This document shows positions 33,242-37,358 of a DNA stretch of 37,358 bases, piece after piece. The stretch covers positions 1 to 37,358 of the forward strand of contig NZ_LRUF01000002.1 in the NCBI RefSeq assembly GCF_001550155.1, in the 5' to 3' direction. Position 1 is the stretch's first letter, and every line of letters begins with the position of its first letter. The position numbers and the translations under genes are program-made. The notes under the pieces are model-generated. The model did not search any database. It worked only from the letters and a program-made list of their open reading frames with translations, and was not told where the DNA came from. This DNA comes from Pseudoalteromonas arabiensis (lineage in GTDB: Bacteria; Pseudomonadota; Gammaproteobacteria; Enterobacterales; Alteromonadaceae).

Positions 33242-34426
33242 GTGCGACTATTTAAGTTACTCTGCATTAGTGGTTTTTTACTTTGTACTAGTTATGTAAT
33301 GGCTCAACCAGCCGCAGATGAGGCGGTTACAAATTACAGCCACCATACGCATACTATCGAATCAAGTAATCTTAATGAGCAACGCACTGTCGTTGTGCAA
33401 TTACCAAAAAGCTATCAAACACATCCAAACAAAAGATATCCCGTTATTTACCGTTTAGATGGGGCCGGCAATTTACCCTTAATTAATGCTGTGCTTGAGC
33501 GCTTACAACAAAATGATCAAGCGCCAGAGGTGATTGTAGTTGCAATTGAAAGCACTGATCGACTTAGAGATTTTTATCCCACAGTGAACAAAGAACCACA
33601 AGGGCCTGTTGGCGAAGGCGGTGGCGCAGCAAAGTTTTTAGCTTTCGTAGAGCAAGAACTGATGCCTTTGGTTAATAAACAGTATCGTACTCATGATTAT
33701 AGAGTTATTGCAGGCGCCTCAGCTGCGGGTGTATTTGCTCTTTACGCAATGCAAGCTGACCCTGAGTTATTTCAAGCGCACATTGCTTATAGCCCTGCGG
33801 TATGGTGGAACTATGGCGCCCCAGCTAAGAGTCTAAATACCTTTGTTACTAAAGCCAAAAGTATTAACAGCTATGTATATATGAATATCGGCGAAGAAGC
33901 TGGCATTATGCGCGAAAGATACGATGATATGCAGCAAACGATGCAAAATAGTAAGGTGCAAAATCTGCGCTTTAAGAGCGACGCCTTTGCAGGCGTTTCG
34001 CATAACCTAACCTCAGCCGCAGGGGCATTTAATGCGTATCATGGTTTATTTTTATCTAAACAGATGCCTTTGAGTGCATTGGGCGATGATGTTTCATCAA
34101 TTGATGCCTATTATCAACGTTTATCTCAGCAATGGGGCGAGCAAATAGCGCCACCAGACCGCGCTGTTAGGTTGCTAGGTTACAGTTTAACGGATAACCA
34201 GCAATTTGAGCGGGCTATTGAGGTGTTTAAGTACAATATCAAAAACTACCCTAAATCAGCGTATGCCCTGTCAGCTTTGTCATATGGCTATGAAATGCAA
34301 GGTAATACACGCCAAGCATTAGTCCAAATTAAGGCTGCAATAGCCGTTGCCGATGACGCTTACCCTTACCTTAATTACTTAAAAGAGACAAAAACGAGGT
34401 TAGAAGCACAGTTGAGTAAGAGTTAA
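33242..34426 (+). CDS. Secreted esterase-D-like hydrolase with helical-repeat tail
   Basis: This 394-residue exported alpha/beta hydrolase belongs to the esterase D/ferric-enterochelin-esterase-like family. It starts with GTG, preceded by AAGGAT at good spacing. A signal peptide (FKLLCISGFLLCTSYVMA) follows. The hydrolase domain (about 35-285) has EQRTVVVQLPKSYQ, RYPVIYRLDGAG, EVIVVAIEST, the nucleophile Ser in AGASAAGVFAL and the late His in GVSHNLTS. The C-terminal 80 residues look like one or two TPR-type helical pairs (FERAIEVFKYNIKNYPKSAY, then ALSALSYGYEMQGNTRQAL). The substrate is unknown, but siderophore esters and short acyl esters are typical. It is monocistronic with a downstream terminator. 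Confidence 0.88.
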   Translation: MRLFKLLCISGFLLCTSYVMAQPAADEAVTNYSHHTHTIESSNLNEQRTVVVQLPKSYQTHPNKRYPVIYRLDGAGNLPLINAVLERLQQNDQAPEVIVVAIESTDRLRDFYPTVNKEPQGPVGEGGGAAKFLAFVEQELMPLVNKQYRTHDYRVIAGASAAGVFALYAMQADPELFQAHIAYSPAVWWNYGAPAKSLNTFVTKAKSINSYVYMNIGEEAGIMRERYDDMQQTMQNSKVQNLRFKSDAFAGVSHNLTSAAGAFNAYHGLFLSKQMPLSALGDDVSSIDAYYQRLSQQWGEQIAPPDRAVRLLGYSLTDNQQFERAIEVFKYNIKNYPKSAYALSALSYGYEMQGNTRQALVQIKAAIAVADDAYPYLNYLKETKTRLEAQLSKS

Positions 34427-34432
34427 TAATAT

Positions 34433-34456
34433 AGCCAACTTAGTTGTTGGCTTTTA
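34433..34456 (+). terminator. Terminator of the esterase gene
   Basis: AGCCAAC-TTAGTT-GTTGGCT (7 perfect pairs) followed by TTTAA, immediately after the stop codon. The short T run makes it moderate. Confidence 0.75.
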
Positions 34457-34594
34457 AGCACTCATTTTAATATTGAGCAATTACCATAAACCAGTGGCTG
34501 TTATCTAAAAGTTATTTAAATCACTAATTCCTACTTTATGGGTAATTAATGCGCTAAAATCGCAGGCTATTTTAGTAATGAGCCCACACTTTTT

Positions 34595-35896
34595 ATGACC
34601 TCAGCCACAAACTCTCGCAATTTCAACGAACTTGGCCTTATTCCAGAGCTACTTGCTCGATTGGCGGATCTTGAATATACCCAGCCAACACCTATTCAGG
34701 CAAAAGCAATTCCAAGCATTTTAGCGGGTAGTGACTTAATTGCAGGAGCAAATACCGGTTCAGGTAAAACAGCGACATTTGCTTTGCCTATGTTGCAAAA
34801 GTGCTTTTTAGATAAGGGAGATAAAAAAGCACAAGGCAAAGGTAACTTTGTATCAGGGCTTATTTTAGTGCCAACCCGAGAACTCGCGGTGCAAGTGGCT
34901 GATAGCGTTAAATCGTACTCTGCAAATTTTAATGGTGCGATTAAAACCGTTGCTGTATTTGGTGGTGTGTCGGTTAATACGCAAATGCAAGCATTGCGAG
35001 GCGGTGCAGATATTATCGTTGCAACTCCTGGTCGTTTACTTGATTTGATTTCAAGCAATGCCATTAAGCTTGATAAAGTAAACACCTTAGTGCTTGATGA
35101 AGCAGACCGCATGCTGAGCCTAGGTTTTACCGAAGAGCTTGCTGAGCTATTAGCGCTTATGCCCGCTAAAAAACAAACTATGCTGTTTTCTGCAACGTTC
35201 CCAGAGCAAGTTACACTATTAACCCAAAAATTGTTAAATGAGCCTGTTGAAATACAAGTTCAAAGTAAAGATGAAAGCACCCTAGTACAGCGCATATTTA
35301 TGGTAAATAAAGGTGAGAAGACCACGGTTTTAGCGCACTTGATAAAAACCCATAAATGGCGCCAAACGCTGATTTTTGTGAATGCAAAAAAAGATTGTGA
35401 GCATTTAGCAAATAAGCTTGAAAAGCGTGGCATCAATGCACAAGTATTTCACGGTGATAAAGGCCAAAGTGAGCGTACTCGCGTAATCGAAAAGTTTAAA
35501 AATGGCGAAATCGAGGTATTAATTGCCACTGATATTGCAGCCCGAGGTTTAGATATTGCTAAATTGCCTGTAGTGATTAATTTCAATTTACCGCGCAGTC
35601 CTGCCGATTACATGCACCGTATTGGCCGAAGTGGTCGCGCCGGTGAAGTAGGGTTAGCGTTATCATTGATTGATTATGAAGACTTTCATCATTTTAAAAT
35701 CATCGAAAAGAAAAATAAATTTCGTTTAGAGCGTGAAGAAGTGCCTGATTATACCTTAAATAAAGCGAACCTTGATGCCGCACAAGCACTTAAAAACGAC
35801 AAGCCCGTAGCTAAACCTGCGGGAACAGGTAAGAAAAAGAAAAAAAATAAAGCTAACCAACAAGACGATGTCTGGAGTGGCTGGAAAAAACCTTAA
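34595..35896 (+). CDS. DEAD-box ATP-dependent RNA helicase (RhlE-like)
   Basis: This 433-residue RNA helicase acts in RNA unwinding, ribosome assembly and cold adaptation. All motifs are present: Q motif QPTPIQAKAIP, motif I ANTGSGKT, Ia PTRELA, GG, Ib TPGRLL, II DEAD (VLDEADRML), III SAT (LFSATFPEQ), IV LIFVNAKK, V ATDIAARGLDI and VI HRIGRSGRAG. A short basic tail (TGKKKKKNKANQQDD) ends in WSGWKKP, as in marine gammaproteobacterial RhlE-like proteins. No RNA-binding domain like that of DbpA or CsdA is present. The only clear downstream terminator hairpin lies inside the insertion sequence. Confidence 0.95.
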   Translation: MTSATNSRNFNELGLIPELLARLADLEYTQPTPIQAKAIPSILAGSDLIAGANTGSGKTATFALPMLQKCFLDKGDKKAQGKGNFVSGLILVPTRELAVQVADSVKSYSANFNGAIKTVAVFGGVSVNTQMQALRGGADIIVATPGRLLDLISSNAIKLDKVNTLVLDEADRMLSLGFTEELAELLALMPAKKQTMLFSATFPEQVTLLTQKLLNEPVEIQVQSKDESTLVQRIFMVNKGEKTTVLAHLIKTHKWRQTLIFVNAKKDCEHLANKLEKRGINAQVFHGDKGQSERTRVIEKFKNGEIEVLIATDIAARGLDIAKLPVVINFNLPRSPADYMHRIGRSGRAGEVGLALSLIDYEDFHHFKIIEKKNKFRLEREEVPDYTLNKANLDAAQALKNDKPVAKPAGTGKKKKKNKANQQDDVWSGWKKP

Positions 35897-35926
35897 TAGC
35901 CTTAAAATAAACCCCGCATTGCTGCG

Positions 35927-35944
35927 TAATGCCAGTCAGTTAAG
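35927..35944 (+). repeat. IS left terminal inverted repeat
   Basis: TAATGCCAGTCAGTTAAG pairs with the complement of 37341-37358 with 2 mismatches. It overlaps the transposase stop codon (35936-35938). Confidence 0.85.
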
Positions 35945-35959
35945 CTGACTGGCTTTTTT
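35931..35959 (+). terminator. Terminator hairpin inside the IS left end
   Basis: GCCAGTCAG-TTAAG-CTGACTGGC (9 perfect pairs) followed by T6 on the plus strand. It would stop transcription coming from the helicase gene before it runs antisense through the transposase. It includes most of the terminal repeat. Confidence 0.85.
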
Positions 35960-37264
35960 CTTTGTGGGGTATTTAGTCGGTCTTTTCCTCACAACTCTTG
36001 GGTAATACCTATCAGGCCGTTTGTCAGGTAATTTCATCATCCTTAACGATTCCATCAGGTATTCATAGTGAACGGGCAACTTGGTTACTGTTTCCGGTAA
36101 AGTGGTTAGGAAGAACACGATGATGTGTCTCATGCAGAGGCCGAAGCTAAGCCGCGATGGGGATAGCTCAGGCATATCTTTAACGGCATCCAGCATAATC
36201 ATCCGAATCAGGTTGTAGGCCAGTAGTAGTCCCCAGAGCTCCTGTCGTACCATCTCAGGTTTCTTGCTACGAAGTGTTAGCTTGGCCTGATTTAGCGTCT
36301 GTTTCATTTCCCTGAACCCTAGCTCTATTTCCCAGCGTTGAACGTACACATCAACAACTTCTTCGTAGGGAAACTGCAATACATCGACCATTGAACTGAG
36401 CACATGGTAGCTTTTCCCGTCTACTTTGTAACTGGTTAGCCTCGCGTCGATGGTTTCTGGTAGACCATCAAATTTTTTCCGAGCCTGAGGCGAAGTCTTG
36501 AGAGTGATAACAGCATCATGTTCGCTTAGTCGGTGTTTTACTGTGTACTGTAGATCTTTACGGGCAGGGAGCATCCAGTGCGTATTAACGCCTTTAGTCA
36601 TCCATAAGTACAATAACCCCAGCGAATAATATCCTCTGTCGAAAAGAGTCAGAGAGTTATTGGGAACCGAAGGAATAAGCCGCTGCGCAAGAGACATCTC
36701 CCCCACATCCCGACTGTCAAACTCACTGGCCAGTAGAAGGTGGCTGGAGGTTTCCATCAGACTACACATGCGTACCTGTGGATACGGATTATCGCCTTTA
36801 GCATTACGGTCACAACCGAATGCAGTAAGGTTCTCACCGGTATCCTGAGCACGAAACATCACGCCATCAACTGCTAACACATTTAAACCACACCACTGTT
36901 CAAAGGCAAAATCACCAAAGGCCCGTTGTGCCATCAGCTTAAAGACGTGACCGACAGCTTCATCACCTAGTCGTTGCCGAGCTTGAACTACCGCACTGGG
37001 GGCAACAAATCGATTTTTACCTGGTAATGAGATATCAAGTTTATTTGCGATGTCCCAGACAGGGTCATTACGAAAAAGACTCATACCCACGATAGTAAAT
37101 ACGACCGAATCCAGAGGTAACCGGCGACGTCTGATAGTTGCTACGCCCGATAGTGTATAGGCTTGCTGAAGAAGTTCAGGGTCGACAAAAGACATAAGCT
37201 TATCGACAGCCTTCAAGTCTTCCGCATGACTAAATGTTTCATCGAGGTTTGTGAGTAAAGACAT
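35936..37264 (-). CDS. IS4-family transposase
   Basis: This 442-residue DDE transposase is full length for IS4-type elements. The N-terminal part (LPLDSVVFTIVGMSLFRNDP, about 50-70) is an IS4 N-terminal domain. The catalytic Asp residues lie in VLAVDGVMFRAQDT and SLTLFDRGYYSLGLL. The catalytic Glu is in the YREK-like motif WEIELGFREMKQTL, which defines the IS4 family. A basic C-terminus (RVVRKRPTKYPTKKKASQLN) follows. There is no frameshift. The start codon directly follows a T run after a strong hairpin, so expression from outside transcripts should be low. Confidence 0.95.
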   Translation of the reverse strand: MSLLTNLDETFSHAEDLKAVDKLMSFVDPELLQQAYTLSGVATIRRRRLPLDSVVFTIVGMSLFRNDPVWDIANKLDISLPGKNRFVAPSAVVQARQRLGDEAVGHVFKLMAQRAFGDFAFEQWCGLNVLAVDGVMFRAQDTGENLTAFGCDRNAKGDNPYPQVRMCSLMETSSHLLLASEFDSRDVGEMSLAQRLIPSVPNNSLTLFDRGYYSLGLLYLWMTKGVNTHWMLPARKDLQYTVKHRLSEHDAVITLKTSPQARKKFDGLPETIDARLTSYKVDGKSYHVLSSMVDVLQFPYEEVVDVYVQRWEIELGFREMKQTLNQAKLTLRSKKPEMVRQELWGLLLAYNLIRMIMLDAVKDMPELSPSRLSFGLCMRHIIVFFLTTLPETVTKLPVHYEYLMESLRMMKLPDKRPDRYYPRVVRKRPTKYPTKKKASQLN

Positions 37265-37267
37265 AAA

Positions 37268-37300
37268 AAAATCCGATATCAGTTTCTGATATCGGATTTT
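37268..37300 (-). promoter_or_regulatory. Hairpin shielding the transposase start
   Basis: A perfect 15-bp stem AAAATCCGATATCAG / CTGATATCGGATTTT with a 3-base loop sits just before the transposase start. On the minus strand it is followed by a T run (7 T in all) leading straight into the ATG, so it looks like an intrinsic terminator. The only purine-rich ribosome-site candidate (GGA, 7 bases before the ATG) lies in its stem. Confidence 0.8.
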
Positions 37301-37313
37301 GAAGCCTTTAAAA

Positions 37314-37329
37314 GATCGGTCAACCGATC
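37314..37329. repeat. Subterminal palindrome of the IS
   Basis: GATCGGT-CA-ACCGATC, a perfect 7-bp inverted repeat inside the right end. The sequence GATCGG recurs in the adjacent terminal repeat. It holds GATC sites, which in some IS elements tie transposition to Dam methylation. Confidence 0.5.
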
Positions 37330-37340
37330 ATGAAAATATT

Positions 37341-37358
37341 CTTAACTGATCGGCATTA
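37341..37358 (-). repeat. IS right terminal inverted repeat
   Basis: CTTAACTGATCGGCATTA, the complement of TAATGCCGATCAGTTAAG, matches the left end with 2 mismatches. It runs to the last base of the window and contains one GATC site. Confidence 0.85.

Larger units (their letters stand above)
35927..37358 (-). mobile_element. IS4-family insertion sequence
   Basis: A complete-looking element of about 1432 bp lies between matched ends: TAATGCCAGTCAGTTAAG at 35927-35944 and its inverted match TAATGCCGATCAGTTAAG at 37341-37358 (16 of 18 identical). It encodes one transposase of the IS4 family on the minus strand. The window ends on the outer base of the right repeat, so the target duplication cannot be checked. 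The outer limit of the repeats is uncertain by a base or two. Confidence 0.88.

Noticed and set aside
34696..35112. A 138-codon minus-strand frame opposite the helicase
   Set aside because: It is fully inside the conserved helicase core and has no ribosome site or recognisable protein features.
1..37358. CRISPR arrays, tRNA genes, integrases, prophage genes
   Set aside because: None seen: no regularly spaced repeats, no cloverleaf-like sequence, and no phage or integrase proteins among the reading frames.

Overview
The window looks like a chromosomal piece of a marine gammaproteobacterium of the Alteromonadales, most likely Pseudoalteromonas or a close relative. The basis is the 5S rRNA sequence, the moderate AT richness, the DeoR-regulator/glmS pair, and the general style of the proteins (MltD, RhlE-like helicase, sigma-54 control of a MacB-like efflux system). 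It starts in the 23S-5S spacer of an rRNA operon and ends exactly on the terminal inverted repeat of an insertion sequence. Both are repeats that commonly break assemblies, so the window may be a whole contig.

Layout. 1-535: a 5S gene with its terminator, followed by two decayed partial copies of the 5S 3' end. 536-3269: a small membrane protein, the lytic transglycosylase MltD and an outer-membrane barrel-like protein. 3355-10661: an NtrB/NtrC-type two-component pair divergent from a periplasmic adaptor/ATPase/FtsX-type permease operon. The gap between them holds a sigma-54 promoter and dyad activator sites. 10776-14609: a membrane LytTR regulator, an acyltransferase-3 protein, a hexapeptide acetyltransferase and a retropepsin-like protease.

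14834-27079 is the most interesting part: a leftward, compact, AT-rich operon that looks like a ribosomally made, modified peptide (RiPP) system. In transcription order it has a precursor-like peptide (double-glycine leader, one Cys), a translationally coupled helical-repeat protein of unknown function, a second precursor-like peptide (double-glycine leader, Cys-X4-Cys core), an intercistronic hairpin, a radical SAM enzyme with a reduced SPASM (Twitch-like) C-terminus, a short HlyD-like adaptor, a C39-peptidase ABC exporter, a second adaptor/ATPase/FtsX-type permease set, and an S9-family peptidase. A CadC-like one-component membrane regulator (27284-29341) is divergent from it. Beyond that lie an unlisted 54-residue membrane or secreted peptide and a LuxR-type regulator (29463-30293). 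The natural reading is that the radical SAM enzyme modifies one or both peptides, the C39 exporter removes the leader after Gly-Gly and exports the core, and the MacB-like set and the S9 peptidase provide further export, immunity or trimming. The two cores match no RiPP class that I recognise.

30404-37358: a DeoR-family regulator with three phased 9-bp operator-like repeats, glmS, a secreted esterase with a repeat-like tail, a DEAD-box helicase, and an IS4-family element. The IS appears to have landed in the helicase terminator and carries its own hairpins at both ends. No tRNA, CRISPR array, integrase or replication origin was seen.
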